Positions 11,059 to 25,927 are shown, counted from the stretch's first letter. The stretch is DNA of 64,000 bases from Crotophaga sulcirostris (GCA_013397455.1 VYZB01000097.1:637508-701507); one strand, 5' to 3'. The notes: a model not told the origin generated them from the letters alone. Made by a program: numbers and translations.

Positions 11059-14000
11059 GTGTATGTCAGGAATCTAGGAAGACTATTGCAGCTTTGATCT
11101 AGAGGTATAAGATCTGGTATTTTCAGTATCATTGTACAGAAATGGGGCCACCACACAATTCAAGACAATAAATCTCTCCAGCCAAACAAACCGTCTGGGC
11201 TTGCGTAAACAGAAATAGAGCAATGTGTCCTGACAAACTGAGATCGAAGGAAGATCTTTAGTAGGTTCACTATTTGCCTGCAAAAATTCTGCTCCATACA
11301 GTTGCACATGCAAAAAGGGAAGAAAAAATAAGAAGTCTTTAAATATGAAAAGAACGATGTTGAGATTGGCTCAGGCCATTTTATGCTCCCGGTATTGTAC
11401 AAATAATTTTGAACAAGATCCATATTAGCCTTGGGAATCCTATGCTGTCATAAAACCAGCATCTTGCAGCTATGCCAGAAGGAAAAGAGTTGGTCAAGGG
11501 AGGGGATAGGAGTAGGAAGAATTTGGTTGTATGTCACATTCTAGGTTATATGACATGGTTTGGCAGCTATTCCACAGTCAGGGTGAGTTAGAGCTGGCCA
11601 CATATGTTCAAAATAACAAATAAGGCAACAGAAGAAGCTTATGTAAAGACTGAATTAGATTTCAAGACAAACTAAGCCCGTTTGCAAAGCACTTAAAATT
11701 TAATTGGAAATCACAAGAAAACAAAAATAAACCAAGAAGCAATACACCAAAAAAAGGGAATTTAACATTTTTTAAGGACCTGAATATAAATAGTATTACA
11801 AACTATTTCCTGTGCTCTGGTAATTATTAGGGAATCTCACTTCCATTAACATTTATTCCTTTAGTTTGTGAAAGACACATCAAAAGATAATATGTCAAAT
11901 CTAGCAGGTAAGTCCATTTCACACGTGCAAAATGTACAGAGCCCTGTGAGCACTTGCACAATGATTTATCTTTAGGGAGTAAAGTCAAGCCCTGGCTGTT
12001 TGGATGGGAGAGGAAAGTCTTAAACATCCTGCACATACAGTGAGATATCATTGCTTATAGTAATCCCTAGGAAAAATACTAATTTTATTTTTTTTTCTTA
12101 ATATATGCCAGCTGCACAGCATTTAGTCATATTTACAAAGCTCAACTAGATTACTTTGTTGGTTGCTGGAACCTCAGTATAAAAATGTACCAGAGACAAA
12201 CTGGAAGGAGTTCAGAGGCAAAATACAACACTGATCAAGGCACAAGAGGAACTGGTGCATGGTGCTGAGATGGACAGTTTTAAGTAAACGTTGATTACAG
12301 CAGAAGGGAATAGGTTCCTCAAAACACAGAACAATAGAGAATTATGAATTTTATAATGTTGGGGGAACTTTCCACTGAAACAGAAGTCTGTTAGGTTTTC
12401 TCTTACTTTGACTGTATAATGGAAGTTATTCAGAAATATCCAAGGTCTTCTAGGGATAAATTTTAGACAATTTTTGATGAAATTTCCTTAAAAAAAATAT
12501 TGCAATGATATATATTTAATTAAGAACAAAAGCCTGTTATTTTCTTCGTGATTACTGAAAAAAATATTTTACCAGCTCACTTTTAGATAATTTTCTCTTT
12601 TTTTTCCTCACATTTTATATTTTCCCACTGGCAATCGGCATAAAAGAATTGCATTTAGGGAGACAAAAAGCTAAAAATCTCAAAAAATTAAAACTGTTTT
12701 TTCTTCAGGACATTAGCAGACATTAGCAAAACTGTCAATTTAAATACCTCCACCCCCAAAGACAAATAGGAAGAAATATATAAAAAAGCACCAGAAATTG
12801 TTTAATAAAAACAATTTTTTACTTTTTTTTCAGTATACTTCTGATTACAATAAGATTTTCTCTCTCTAGCTTTTGCGTATTCAAGCTGACACAAGCAGGG
12901 TTGAACAGCTGTGATGCTACTGCAGTAGATTGAGAGCAGGTGCTGGCTTTCTAGTTGTAATCTGCTCTCAGGTGTCCATCAGCTGTGACATGAAAAGGAT
13001 GCAGGACGTCATTGATTATCCTACATACTGAGCTACATATACCTCCTTACCAACATACTATTGAAAGAGGATTAAAGCTTTGCCTGTACCATGTTCCAGA
13101 TGATGTCCAATAACTAGGAAGTGATATGGTAGCTCAGCTGGATCCATTTTCCCTCTCACACTGCCCTGCCCAGTAAGCAGTGAGGAAAGAGTAAAATACA
13201 AGGTAAGTGTAATTATCACATTCAGTGAGTGATATCAATGTCTGACTTGCTTTATTCATACCAGTGCCATACTCGTCCGTGACCACCAGCAGAAACTGCA
13301 ATGACAGCATGCAGAGTGACTGAAACTACCACAGGAAATCATTATTTGGCTCTGTTATGAGGCATAGATCTATAAGATCAAATCACTATTTAAATATATT
13401 TGAAATAAATTTGTTCCCTGAAAAAAAAATGTCATCCAGTAATAACCCAGACAATAGCATAAACAACAAAACTAAAATTAGAAAAAGCAAATTAGGTCTA
13501 AAAAGCCAAATGATTTTTTTAGCAGAGGTGTCTGCCTTTTGCTTAGAATTGAGGTTGTCTAGCAGTGATTTTATTGCTTTGAAGAATGTAAAGCTACCTC
13601 TTTAAAATGCAATTTATAGAGAGTAAGCCAATGTATATCCAACACAGTATTCTCAGCCTTTATCCCCGCCTCCTCCATCCCCCTCACTCCTCCTGGGTAA
13701 GTGGATCTTTACAGCACCAGAAGAACTTTGGCCGTTATGCGGTAGGTGATAAGGTTAACGGAAAAATCAAAGCCTGATACGTGCCCAGAGGGTACAGTAG
13801 TGATGCTGGCCAAAAAGTTCCTCCAGCTGCAGACAAGCAATTCAAGCCAGGACGAATTACTCCCTGTGGCTGAAAGTTATGATTGAACTCTTCCCTGGGT
13901 AGCACATTCCACAAGCCACTAGCTCAATGGTATGACAGTTTCATTACAGTTTTGCACATTTACAGAGTATTTCATTACTTTTATGTACCCTGCACCCTGT

Positions 14001-14733
14001 TTTAAGATTTGTTTAATCATTTGTGTCTGTATTTCTAATGGGGATTTCGATTTCAAAATGGGCTTGAAGCCAGAGATGTAAATGGAGGGCACAATATATT
14101 GCTTCCTGAAAGACGACGTGGGGTAGGGGGGAGAAAAAGAGAAGAGCACAGAAGGAGAAAGTAGAAGGGGTAGCATGTGGGAAAAAATGTGTTCTTAAGA
14201 TTCAGGCTAATTGAACACACCAATAGAAGAGGATAGATGATCCTCCTGGGCAATTAGCAGACTAAGCAATATTAGTAAAAGTATCTTTAAAGGAGACCTT
14301 CAACAGAGATTAAATGGCTCAGATGGAGGAGCTGAAAAGAAGAGCTATGGAGAGTGATGTGGGAGGGAAGTGCACAGAGTAGCCATTAAATCGAAATAGC
14401 CAGATTTGCATTATCAGAGCCAAATAAAGATAAAGGTGATGCTTAACAGACAGGCTGGCCCTTCCGAATATTACAAGCATGCAATTCAGAAGTGCTTAGC
14501 CTTCCTAGAGGTGAAGGGTTTCCAGCATGCTAGGCCAAGACACAATGATAATGGTGGAGTCAGAGTCAGCATTAGGTCTCTTTACTAAGCAGTTCATCCA
14601 GTAGCATTTATTCCACCCTGCAGCCCCCCAGCTGTTGGCGGAAATTACCCATCCTACAAGAATAAAAAAGGTCTGAACTTGACAACTAACCTCTGGACTA
14701 GTTCTGGGATGGTTTTTTGTCTGGTCTTTTCAC
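11059..14733. other. Unique AT-rich non-coding DNA
   Basis: No convincing exon or repeat family. A faint match to CR1 text near 11139-11166 is too short to call. At 12709-12728 the 10-mer GACATTAGCA is repeated twice in tandem. 13890-13915 resembles the antisense CR1 phrase 'ctgggcagcncattcca', but nothing around it supports a CR1. 13925-14250 contains several overlapping short minus-strand frames without recognisable content. Confidence 0.5.
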
Positions 14734-14751
14734 TTTTTTTTTTTTTTTTTT
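14734..14751. repeat. Poly(T) tract, 18 T
   Basis: An uninterrupted run of 18 T, immediately followed by TGAAAAAACCC. It sits at the outer (3'-tail) side of the old reverse-strand CR1 that begins at about 14757. The run followed by A-rich text could form a short T/A hairpin. It may be a decayed tail or a later simple repeat. Confidence 0.8.
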
Positions 14752-14756
14752 GAAAA

Positions 14757-15085
14757 AACCCAACCTCTGGACAGAGGATCGAAAGGGATTTTCCAGGGTC
14801 ATTAAGCCCTAACTGCTGCAGTCTCAGGGTACCTCATACAATCTCAGTAAGAAACCCATGTAACTCTGCCTTAAACAAAGCTTGGGTTATTGCCTCACTT
14901 CCCCTTTGCTCCTGCTGAATGGCTGTTGCAAGAACCTCTGTCCTTGAAAACTTAAGAATGCTTATCAAATTTCCAGCCTAGATGTATTTCTGTCTAGGTT
15001 ATACACATTTGTTCTTGTGCCAATGTTTTTCTTCAGTTTAATTACTCTTCTCCCTCCCTGATGTTTACTTAATTGCTTTTATCTG
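14757..15085 (-). mobile_element. Ancient CR1-type LINE 3' fragment
   Basis: Read as antisense, the order of blocks follows an ancient amniote CR1-like 3' region. A 'ttccagggtcattaagccctaactgct' analogue of the usual 'tcatctagtccaacc' block (about 14791-14817) comes first, then 'gctgttgcaagaacct' (14922-14937), then 'atttccagcctagatgtatttctg', then 'gttatacacatttgttcttg' (about 14998-15017), then 'ctcttctccctccctgatgtttac' (about 15045-15068). The match is recalled from general familiarity with such repeats, not from a search. Divergence is much higher than in the young CR1 copies, so this copy probably predates the radiation of modern birds. The inner (5') limit is unclear. Confidence 0.6.
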
Positions 15086-18000
15086 CTTGATTTAAGAGCT
15101 TGTTACGAAGTGGTTTTAACTGTTTTGTAGTTTGTTCCTAACTAGCCTGTACAATGCCCCAAGGGGTTTGGCAGGGGCTTTCTGTTGTCATAATTCTCTG
15201 ATTATTCTTAATCCCGTGAGCCATTCCTCTATCAGGGATGGTTTTAAGGTAATTAGAAACAGCACCGTCATGGTGTCACTGCTTAGAAAGGCTACTAAAC
15301 CAAGAATTTTCTGTTAACCAAACTCCAGTCCAATTTGCAGCCGTGAAAATTTAGAATGCAGACTCACAGGGGTCTATAGGGTCCCATCAAAATGATGCTA
15401 AGATGTTTTTCAATTTAGAGCAACTGAACTACTTTTTGGTCCAAGAAATAAGTGAACACTATTCAAATGGCCAGGGATATTACTCAAATATGAGTGGGGT
15501 CTAAGTAAAGTGTTAGCTTTCAACAGATACTCTCAGAAACAAAATTATATTATCGATAACATTCCTGCACCTGTTTAAAAATTGATACAAATAAATACAT
15601 CTCTTAGTGTGTCCAAGAGACTGCAGCTCTTTTCTCTCACCAATATATTGCCATTTGTTAATCACACAGGCTTTGTATCAGAAGATAAATTCTGTCCCTC
15701 CTATTCACTCACATTTTGAAATGTAATTCCTACAGCTAGACGGAGATGACTACATCTTCTACGCCATGAATACTTAAACTAACAGCAGTACAATGGAAGA
15801 GTTTTACTTGTGGAAAGCATTACGCCATCAATGTTTCTGCAACACTGATACCTTACACTGCATTGTTAGAGTAGATACCTATACAGTAAGATCCCGGTTG
15901 CCACCCCTTTGCTGGGACCCTGCACCCTGGCTGTGCTCAGCTAGGCAGTATAAGCAGGTGAGAGAGAGCTCTAAGCTTTCCATGTACCTGTTTTGCTACT
16001 TTTGAGCTAGCAGACAACATATGTATATCGTTTATTTAATGAATGGATGTCTAATCATAAAGCAGAGGGAATCATCAAAGCATGAATTTATGGACTCCCT
16101 GAGATCACCTCACACGTTGACAAGAACTAGTGGCGGGAGTTTATGTTGAGGCAGCAGCACATATATAAGGAAAAAGGTGAATACCTATAGGCTTTCTGTG
16201 ATTCCTGGATGGTGGGGGGACAGGACCAAGGATGTGCCTGCAACCAAAGAATCTCAGTTGGCAGTGGCTTGCAAGCAAGTATCCTTGAGTCCAGAATGTT
16301 ATGACAAGAGAAATGTGGAGATTTGGATAGGAAGTCCAGCATGTTCTGACAGCAGTCTTTCCCAATGTTTGGATATAACATGAAAAACTGACTTATAAAG
16401 GACTGAAGCTCTGCAGTGCTAATTTGTGCCCATTTTTGGCTACATCTTGAATTACAAAAATTTCAATGACTTCTTATAAAGGAAAGCCTTTCCTTTCTGT
16501 TAATATGCTGTAATATTCCTGGAAGGGAGCCAATGTGTCAATTTAAGTACTCTCTCAAAGTGCAAGGGACTATGATATTTCCAAGTCACAATGTCAGCTC
16601 GATCCCTTCTGGAATGTGTGCCAAAGTCTTTCCACAGAGAAGAATGCTTTGCATTAAGCGTGTCATCCCTGGGTTAGCCCTCAGCTCCCTCCCCAGCCCT
16701 GGAGTCTCAGCTTTAACCTTCATTCCTGTATCTCATTTCTGAGCCCCATGGAAAAAAAATCCTGTAGAAACAACCCCCATCCTCCTTTTACATGTTTATG
16801 TGACATGAAAAATTCTCATGGCTAGCTGTTAAACAAGAACAAGGCAATCCTGTATAGGGATTTTTAATGCCACATATTTTTCATGACCTGGATGCTGCTA
16901 AGTGTATGCAGACTATATTCATCAGTATAGCTTATAATTTGTAGGTGTCTAAGGGCCCAGCCCTGTAGAGGCATTCACCGCTTTGCAAAGGTCCAGATTT
17001 GAGCTGCCCTGATGGAAATCAGCGTAAGTTTTGTCTGGGTACAACCTGTTTCAGAAAGGCTTTCTGAGACAGGATATCTCTGTCCACAAGAGCTGCTTCC
17101 ATTGATACATTAGGTATTTAGAAATTCATTATGTACTTGTAGTTCAGTGGAAATAAAAGGACAGTCCATTTCAAGGCCTGGTTGATTGAAACTCAAGCCC
17201 TCAGAAGACTATAATTGGGTATATTTTTTAATGAAAGTGAAATTTTCATGAAGTCAGACTCCCAACAACTGATGATTCCTGATTTGGACATCATGAAATG
17301 TAATCTAGTTTTAATTATTTTGTTAAAATAGCAAGATATTAAGGTTTGTGTCTTGACATCTTTGGGTGTCTAATATTCTTATAGCAAGGAGATTTCTCAC
17401 TTTTTCTCTAAAAAAGGGAATGACATTTGCCCTTCTAGGTCACAGACATGTAAAGATGTACAAAGAAAAGAAGCAAAACCAACCAAATCAGACCACTGTC
17501 ACAACTGATTTTCCTACAGTTTCTCAACACCCAAGCTGAACCTTGGCAACTGTCATTACAGACAGTGCTGATTTCTTTGATTTCAGTACCCTCGACATTT
17601 TGAGTATCTGTTGTGGTAAGAAGATGAATATGTGAATGTCCTCATTCACAATTAGCTTTAAGTTAGTTTCAAAATTACTAGACTTGGGCAAAAAAACCCA
17701 AACAACTCTGAAGAATTAAAAGAAAATTACTAAAGCCAACAGGCGGTTATAAATGTTCATTTTAACTTGGTTTACAATTTAGGGAGAAATATTTTTAATA
17801 TTTTTCTTTGGCAGTGTTTCAAGGTCAGTAATTACAAAAGAGAAAAAAAACCTTAATTATGTTTTACCTAGATCTTTCTTTTCAAAAAAGATTTTGACAG
17901 GAAATTATTTTTTCGATCCCTACACATCAGTGTGAAGAAACAACCAATTAAAAAAAAAAGCCCCAAGTCCTACTTGGTACTAGGGGAGAAGCTACTCAGA

Positions 18001-19608
18001 TTTTTTGCAATTAAGATGAGCCACATTACTTCAATTTAGGGTACCCACCTGAAAAAGAGAAGGTCTTGATCTGAAATCTTTGCATCTTCCACACTCCAGG
18101 ATAGTGCCCTAATAGGCCATGGGCTTTATTGCATGTTTTGCATTATTTTGACTACGTTTCTGTTATAACCTTAAAGATAGTCGCCAGTAAACTGCCTTTT
18201 TAACTACAAAAAATGAAACGTTTGTTGTATCTTGCCAGTCTAGGTTTTGACAATGATACTGTAATGAACTGTTTTTTCGAAGTAGAGTATACAGTTGTAG
18301 GATCAAGGTTTCTGGCACACTTAGAGAAACAACATCTGTTTCAGTAAGCAGCTTGAGCAGCCTTGCTACCAGAACTTCATAGATTTCAAAAAAGGTACAG
18401 CATATCACAACTTAACAGCAATGGGAAATTCATAGGAACCTTGCATGGGTGTGAAATGGTTAGACAGATAGAAGTCTTCTAGGAAAACAGAACTAATAAT
18501 CCTAATCTTGTAAACAGTGTCAGTTTACTGACCCATTTCCCCCCCTTCTTGGCAGGCCCACATACACACTATGACATAGACTACTTATTTTCAGCTTCAG
18601 TACATGTGTTTTGAGGCCTTAAAGGCAACATCCACCATGGTCAGCACTGTGATATTTCACATCATACTTGGCCATGATTTTATTCCCAATGATATGTCTT
18701 GTTCTTTAGAGGTTTGATGGGATATTTTTTTTGTTTTGTTTAAAAAAACCCAAAAAGATTCAGAAAGAGGAAGAATTACGTGCCCTGGAGATCTGACACC
18801 TTTATAGATGCACATTTTAAAGGCAGATGTTATTCAGAAAAGATGAGGAAAAATGCAATTCTTCTTAGGTTCCAACTTTGAGACCTTGAATCCCAGTCAG
18901 CTATGTCCCATCTAGAAGTGCTGTGCTAGAGAAAGAGGTCTTTGTAGATCTAATCAGTCATTTTTTCGTCGCAGACAAAATAAAATGGAGGCAAAACCTA
19001 ATTCTATACTGGATTTTGCACATACAACTCAGAAGGACTGATTTCAGGTATTAAGTAAAATGTTAATGATTCTAAATGTCATTTAAACACACATATACCG
19101 TATACACGCATTCACATAGCTCACATGTTCACAGAATTTAGAGCATTTTTACTACCTCTGTTGAAAGAGTTATGAAACCCAGGCAACTTGCATTGGATTT
19201 TTCTGTTTTGTTATTCAACCCTTCAATTTTCTTTTAGAATTAACGTGGAAATACCAACTTTTCTCTGTAGTTAGATCTTTGGAGGGTTTTGTTTTGTTCT
19301 CTTGGTTTTTTAATTATGAGACACAGCAAAGAAGATCCTTCACTGATGTAAATTGGGATATTGCCAGTAATTTAAACAGACAGCTGTTTTAGACCGAGTT
19401 AGGATCTATTGTTTAGGGTATGTGTTCTCTTTTAGCTGGATATGGGATATATTAACTCAACCAGATTTCTGCACCTGCTTAACCTCACAGAAAGATGACA
19501 GGTTCGGGTGAGGAAAAATACATATATATGTCTAAGAATCCATACATCTATATTATTTGAATGAAATATATATGCAATAAATATATTTATTTAAAGAGAA
19601 TATAAGTA
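15086..19608. other. Unique AT-rich non-coding DNA
   Basis: No exon or RNA gene recognised. Frames 15793-16005, 16127-16381 and 16533-16742 overlap each other on both strands and carry no recognisable domain. The end of this stretch (about 19519-19608) is very AT-rich with interrupted TA repeats, directly before the first assembly gap. Confidence 0.5.
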
Positions 19609-19693
19609 NNNNNNNNNNNNNNNNNNNNNNNNNNNNNNNNNNNNNNNNNNNNNNNNNNNNNNNNNNNNNNNNNNNNNNNNNNNNNNNNNNNNN
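19609..19693. other. Assembly gap (85 N)
   Basis: Unresolved bases. The left flank is an AT-rich, imperfect TA-type simple repeat, a common reason for local assembly failure, so the true length may differ from 85. Confidence 0.98.
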
Positions 19694-22600
19694 ATCATGA
19701 AAGTTTATTATTTGCTGGGGTTTTAGGGCTTGAAATAAAAGAATTTAAGTCAACATCATAGGTGGGAGAAGCTAGCCAGAATAAGACATATCAAAATTCA
19801 GAAAACCACATGGGCACAACAGGCTGGCCATGAACAACATTGGAGTGTCTTTTATCAAAATTTCCTCAGGCATATTTTGTGATCAAATAATAAAACCCCT
19901 CAAAATTATATATCAATTATAGATATCAATTAGAGTGAAAAAAATGTTCCCTAGTGACTTACTTGACTTCTCCTTCTTCCTAAGGGTAATGGCTCTGAAA
20001 GATGAGTGGGGACTCGCCCTGAAATATAACACAGTCCCACGATTAGGGGCCCTAATGATAAGGGGCTGAGAAAGTTCTTTCTTTTCTTTGCAAAAGAGTG
20101 GAGCAAGTTATTTGGAGCACCCATGGAGAAACTCTGAGTCCATTTCCCATACATTTTGTTTGTTCCTACATTATCTTTAACCTTAGGCTGTCATTGACTT
20201 CTCACAGTCCCTCCAGAGAGGGTCAAGATCTCTTCTCAGTTATGCTGGTGAAAATCTAGAGTCTGTCTTGGAAGTATCCTGGATTTTAATCTTTGTTTGG
20301 CTTTGACTGCCATCAGAACTGATCCCATAAGTCTTGGAGTTCTGCTAGTAAAGTTAAAGGTCTTAGTTGTGATTTTACACGTGCTACTTTTTCCCTACTG
20401 CAAACCCACTGGTTTAATTGGGCTTGTTACTGATTTACACCTGTGAGGGACCTTTACACAGCCAGAGTAGCAGCTGAATGAAGTGATCTCCTTGGAGGAC
20501 TGGGTCTATGTTTTTTTACAAGAAACCAATATGGGACTGAAAAGTTGGAGTGGTGATTACACAAATTGCTCGCCTGCTTCAGCTCTGTCTTGTGTGCCAA
20601 CAACAACAGTGTAATGTGCTTTCAGAATCAAACCTGAAAGCCGGGGATGAATGGAGACAGCAGTCAATGAACAGGACTTCTGCCAGCTTCCAGCCAGCAC
20701 GGGCATTTTGCTCCTTTTTCATTCACTCGATATCCAGATTACGCCTGTCTCTGGTACCGGGTGCAATTCAGAGATGCCATAGGAGTTTTGGCACCATCCC
20801 CACTGGCAGCAGAAAACAGAAGCACTCAGTGTTATCTCCTTCCTTTGTTCATCCCCATGCTGTTTCCCAGCTTTTCCCAGATCCCAATTTAATCTTACCA
20901 CTGAATAACATACTGCTGCTTATTCTGCCACGTCTTCACTTTTAAAATTGGAATGCTTGCATTTCCATACCTTATCGATCAATGAACTTGAGACACAGTT
21001 ATTGTACGCAGAAGAGTCAGAAATACAAATGGTGCAGATAGTATAGATATATAGAATTAAGGGTAGTTACCTTTAATAACACTATATATACATATATTTG
21101 CTTTAATATCAAGAGTTGTATATATATAAAGCTGCCTGTAAGTACTGTCTGGGGAGATTAATATTTTAAAATACATGAATGCTTGCTGAGGACCATACAA
21201 CACAGATCTTCATCACTGAAAGATGTGATAAAAATGGAAATGAACCTTTGAAAATCAGTGGGTAATTTATGCGCTATATCTCTCACCACTAAAAGAAGAC
21301 AGAAGTCATTACAGTAACAATGAAAAGCAGATCAGAGGCCAGCACATGGGAAAAGCAAAGATGACAAAGGCCAGATCCTCACTTGCAATAAATCAATATG
21401 CCTTTGATTGAAGCTTCTTTGATTCCATGCTCTTGCCATGAAATAATTGGGTCTTTTGTAAAAATTTCCCAGTGCATTTAGGGAGGGAAAATATTAGATA
21501 GTTTTTTACTTAGAGAACACAAAAAAGGTGTAAATTTTAATGTTATGAATTCTTATAGCTCCACTAAAGCAAAAGAAACAGTAACTTACACCTGTTGTTG
21601 ATCTAACACAGATAAGCACACTTCTAAAACATCTTCTAATGTCTCCAAGCACTCACTGGAGATTTTGTCATTTTGTTTTAATTGGATAGGGGAAAAAGCC
21701 TCTCTAGAAAGACATAGGGGCAGGCTTAAAGGAACAGAATGCAAGATCTGTGGGCTAAGAGGAAAAACCCCAGAAATTAAATTAAATTTTAGGCAAGGAA
21801 AAAACCCACAAATACTAAAATTTGACTTCTGAATATATTACAATTATTCAGATATCACAGAACATTCTAAGCATAAAACTCAATAGATTTTGGAACTAAT
21901 CCTAAAATATATGGAGAAACGTGTTATAATTACTATTATTTGTAACATTTTAAGAGAGTATACCATTTTATATAGGTGGTATTAATAAGATTTATTTGAC
22001 ATTTTTGAAAAGAAGCAACACACTACTCCACCATCTCTCATACACATAACTAGAGGCAGATAAGTAGCATTTATTATGCTTTAAAGACTGTTCAAAACTG
22101 AAATTCATGTGCTAGTATTGAGAAAAATGTTAGTCCTACATGGAGATGCAGAGCCAAAATTTTACTTTTACCTATGTATTTGTCATTTAACTTTCTGACT
22201 AAATTGCAATAGTCTTGAGCAAACTATTTGGGCACATATTTCTTTTCAGTTTTGTTCAACACAATCTCTGTTCACTCAAGATCTCCTTAGGATTCATAGG
22301 AAATGCATTTTAAAGTCTTCTGTCACCATCCTTTCGAAGTCTTGGGTTGAACACAGCTTCCTGAACACCATTGCTCCTCTGATGTCTGTCACTGACATTT
22401 CTTAGGGCTTGGAGTTAAATGCATTCCATCATGCAATGAGTTTGGGCTGCATAGGAAACTAGTATTATGCCATAACCTTAATCGAAGCTCGCAGGAATAT
22501 TGTAGAAGAAAAGGAGAGTCTGATTAGTGTGAAATTACCCCAAAAGAAACAATTCTGCTCGAAAAATATTTTAACGTAATTAATATTAACTCAAATTGAT

Positions 22601-25600
22601 TTTTTTACTTCCCTCCCACCTTCCAGTGAACAACCAAAAAGACTGAAGAAAGCTCTATCTTCCTTCCTAAAAATAAATATAATGGGTTTCATAGAAACTC
22701 AGACAAGTAGTCCAAGGCAGGAGTCCAATTTATACTGTGGTCACTTTGTTAATGAAGAAGTGATATAACATCATGTTTTCAGCTGGATGTAAAGCAATTT
22801 TACACTCAGTGTGTTTTAAACACTTTGACACTAAATTTGGAGGATAAAGATAGTTTCTGAATGGCCTAAAACCTGATAAAGGGACCATTTTACCTCTCTG
22901 CTAGTCACAAAGCAGTTAAAGGATCAATGCAAATATTCGGCGCTCACAATGCTGGAAGACTTTCATAATCTTATCTAGTGGAATAAAAAGGCCTTTTTGC
23001 TACATGTCTTTCCTCCAATCCCAGACGAAAAACAAGGGCATTTCTCAGCAGTACAGCCACAACCAGCAAGGGATCGCAATGTTTATCCACCTCCCTGGGG
23101 GCTGAAAAGTGCTTTTCTGCTCTTGTTATGTTAACCCCTAATACTGAATGTTAGTCTTGCCTGCCTTGTATATCACATTGACAGGCACAAGGGAGTTAGT
23201 TACCAAAAAAAAGAAAGATGATTTTGGCTCTTCACAGCAAAACAATGAAGATGGACCATTTATGCATACATTCAGATGCTGGTGATCTCTAAATATTTTC
23301 TGACTGTGCTGCCTCAGTCATATCCATCCATCATACAGGCGGTCCAGTGCTAAATCTGTGTTTGCAAAGTTGTATATATTTTGTTTGAATCTTAGTTATG
23401 GCATACCCAGGAGAAGACTTGCCATTATCATTCTGCCCACTTACAAGGAGTCAAGGTCAGCCAGCAAACCTAACTCCACTTCAGTAGAAGTTATTAACAA
23501 AATATTCAGGATCAGATTTCTTGCGTCATTTATACTGCACTATGCCAGAACTAAGTCATCAAAGGGTGTTAAAGTTTTGGTGCAGGTTGAGTGGAAATCT
23601 ATTAATCAAAACACAATTTTTGCAATAAATGCATAAATATATGGTAAGTATTGCAGTAACATGTCATTCTCATTCAACTTTTCCAATCCTTTAACTTAAA
23701 ATGCTGAACAGTTTTTGAATAGCTGATGCAAATTGATCTTACTGATAACTTGGGTTTTAAGTGGACTTTGAGAACTGAATCCTTTCAAGTATAAATGTTT
23801 CAAAACCAAAATAATATTTTAAGTCAAGATTTCAGTGGGTTTTTTTTTAAACTGCATATACAGTGGCAAAGTGAACATCTCATTTGAAACCTTGGAAAGA
23901 TTCAGTACTAGCACCAACTGTTCATAATAATCTGGGACTAGTGGCAAAGGACTATGTTTTCAGACCTAGATTCTGGGTGCATTTTTAAGTATAGACAATT
24001 ACTATTAATTGTAGCTTTTAACAGCCATCCTGATTAGATAGTAGTACGGAATAATTGCAGAAGTGATGGTGCCTCAAGCCACTGTAGAAGAAACAAAGTC
24101 ATGTCTTATCACCTTCCTCTGCCTGTTGACATGATTTTGTAGCCTCAGTATACTCAAAGCGTTACCTTTGTTTCTCTAAATTCCTCTAAATGCAGTTATG
24201 TTGTGCTTTTCAGTAATATTTACTTCTCCAAATAGCTATTTTCTTCACTCATCTTCTTGTTTGCCTCTCACCTCGTACATGCTGTCACTGTACTTCTTGT
24301 TTTTTTACACAAATAGCCGAATCAGTCTTATGAGATGGACGTGCCAATCGCTTGGTTGCAACCACAGAATGTGTAATACACTCAATCCCACATGCGTAGA
24401 GCACAAGGAGGAAATTATCTATAAATAGGGGTCAGTGATAGCAGCCTGCACACTAAACAGCAGTTGCAATGGTAGACCAGCATTTTAGGAAGAAGTCTGT
24501 GTAGATCACAAAGTGTTGGTATATCTAGCTCATCTCTGCTAGGAGATGAAAAAGAGCCATGAACTGGAAATCAGCGAGGAGCTTTTAGCCCAAGGTAAGA
24601 ACTATGTGTAAGCTGAAATTCATAACCATGGAGTGCACTGTAGATACCCTAAAAACATATACAATAAAACCCCACCAGGCATCTGAGCAGTGAGGACCTC
24701 TTAAGTACAAACTCCAGTCTTTGAATGATTTTTGTATCTTCCTTTCACAGGGGCAGCATGACTTCTTCCCTCTTTTTCTGCCCCACCCCTTCCTCAACAA
24801 TCTGCGCATCCCACACAGCCATACACAACTGTGACTTAAGGATTAATTGCTAAACAAGCTCCACAATAGCAGGGGGTGTTTTAACAGCATAAGCCATTTA
24901 TGTGTGAGCAGAAACAAGTCCATAGCCTTTTAATAAGTAACCCAAGTGTAATTCCACAGAAGTTTTGAATGTTCTTCATTTTATTAGGCTGATTCAGAAT
25001 ATCTTCCCTGGGAAAACCACAGTGAAGCATGGAAATTGCCTTCAAGAACTTGAGACAGGACTGCAAAAGAAATGACATGTGGCATTTCTCTCAGTGTAGA
25101 GTAAGGCATGTTGCATGGTTATTTTTTTCCAAGTGAAACAATTGCAACTTGCTGTAGGTATCACATCACAGGACTAAAGCCTGGGGCGGGGGAGGGGCAG
25201 AGTGGGTAGGACTTAGAGCTGGTTTGCATGCTAGGATATGTGTTGGTTCTAGCTGGGAATTTTGAGGAGGATTTTCTGAAATTTACTCACTTGCTCAGTC
25301 AGAACCCAGATCTGCCACCTTTTTATATACAGTGCAATATGTATTCATTTCCTGAGATATTTTAAAAACTACAAGTCTTATGTAGAAGAAGGGAGAATGT
25401 TGCAAAAATTTAAGGGGAGGTATCAATATATGATGAAGAAAGTCAGCTAATCACCGACGATGTGGAGTTTAGTATGGACAAACTTAAACTTATAATTACT
25501 TGGTTAACATACTGGACGTAGCTCGGTATAGTCAACTTACCATAAAGAAATCAGGGATTCTTAGAGTTTTGTTTTATTTGGGTTTGATTTGAGCCGAAAC

Positions 25601-25927
25601 ATTGGTCTTTATCAGCTGTGTTCTAACTGCAACACAAACTGGTACCTTGCTGCAAGAATAATCCTTAATTTCAGAAGAACTAGCCATACAAAAAATCTTT
25701 TCTTTGCTCTCAGGGTGAAATTTTCATCTTTTTCACTTCATAATGTTTAGGCAGAGACCATGACAAGAAGGGAAAGTCAAGACCCATACTTAGACTATAA
25801 ACAATGTCATGAAAACTGTTCCTAATACCTTTAGATTTCAACAATTTACATACATTTCAAGCAATTCTAGAACATAATGTTGTCTTGCTTTATATTAAAA
25901 GCAAAGCTTGCAGAAATAGACCCTGCC
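19694..25927. other. Unique AT-rich non-coding DNA
   Basis: No exon or family repeat recognised. The longest open frame, 20550-20945 plus (131 codons), shows no known domain, no transmembrane pattern and no splice context that I can support. 19910-19935 is a 13-bp near-perfect tandem duplication (ATATCAATTATAG / ATATCAATTAGAG). Imperfect TA repeats lie at about 21080-21130. Confidence 0.5.

Noticed and set aside
11139..11170. Continuation of the forward CR1 3' end beyond the reverse CR1 piece, which would prove a simple inversion
   Set aside because: Only a short phrase (GGGGCCACCACACAATTCAAG) resembles CR1, and the duplicated linker contradicts a single-element inversion.
13126..13200. TAGCTCAGCTGG at about 13130, matching a tRNA A box
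   Set aside because: No B box, no cloverleaf arms and no CCA-compatible acceptor stem downstream.
13880..13920. CR1-like phrase CCTGGGTAGCACATTCCACA
   Set aside because: Only about 20 bases match and the flanks do not continue as CR1.
20550..20945. 131-codon open frame as a coding exon
   Set aside because: No domain, no conserved pattern, and an overlapping open frame on the other strand; expected by chance at this scale.
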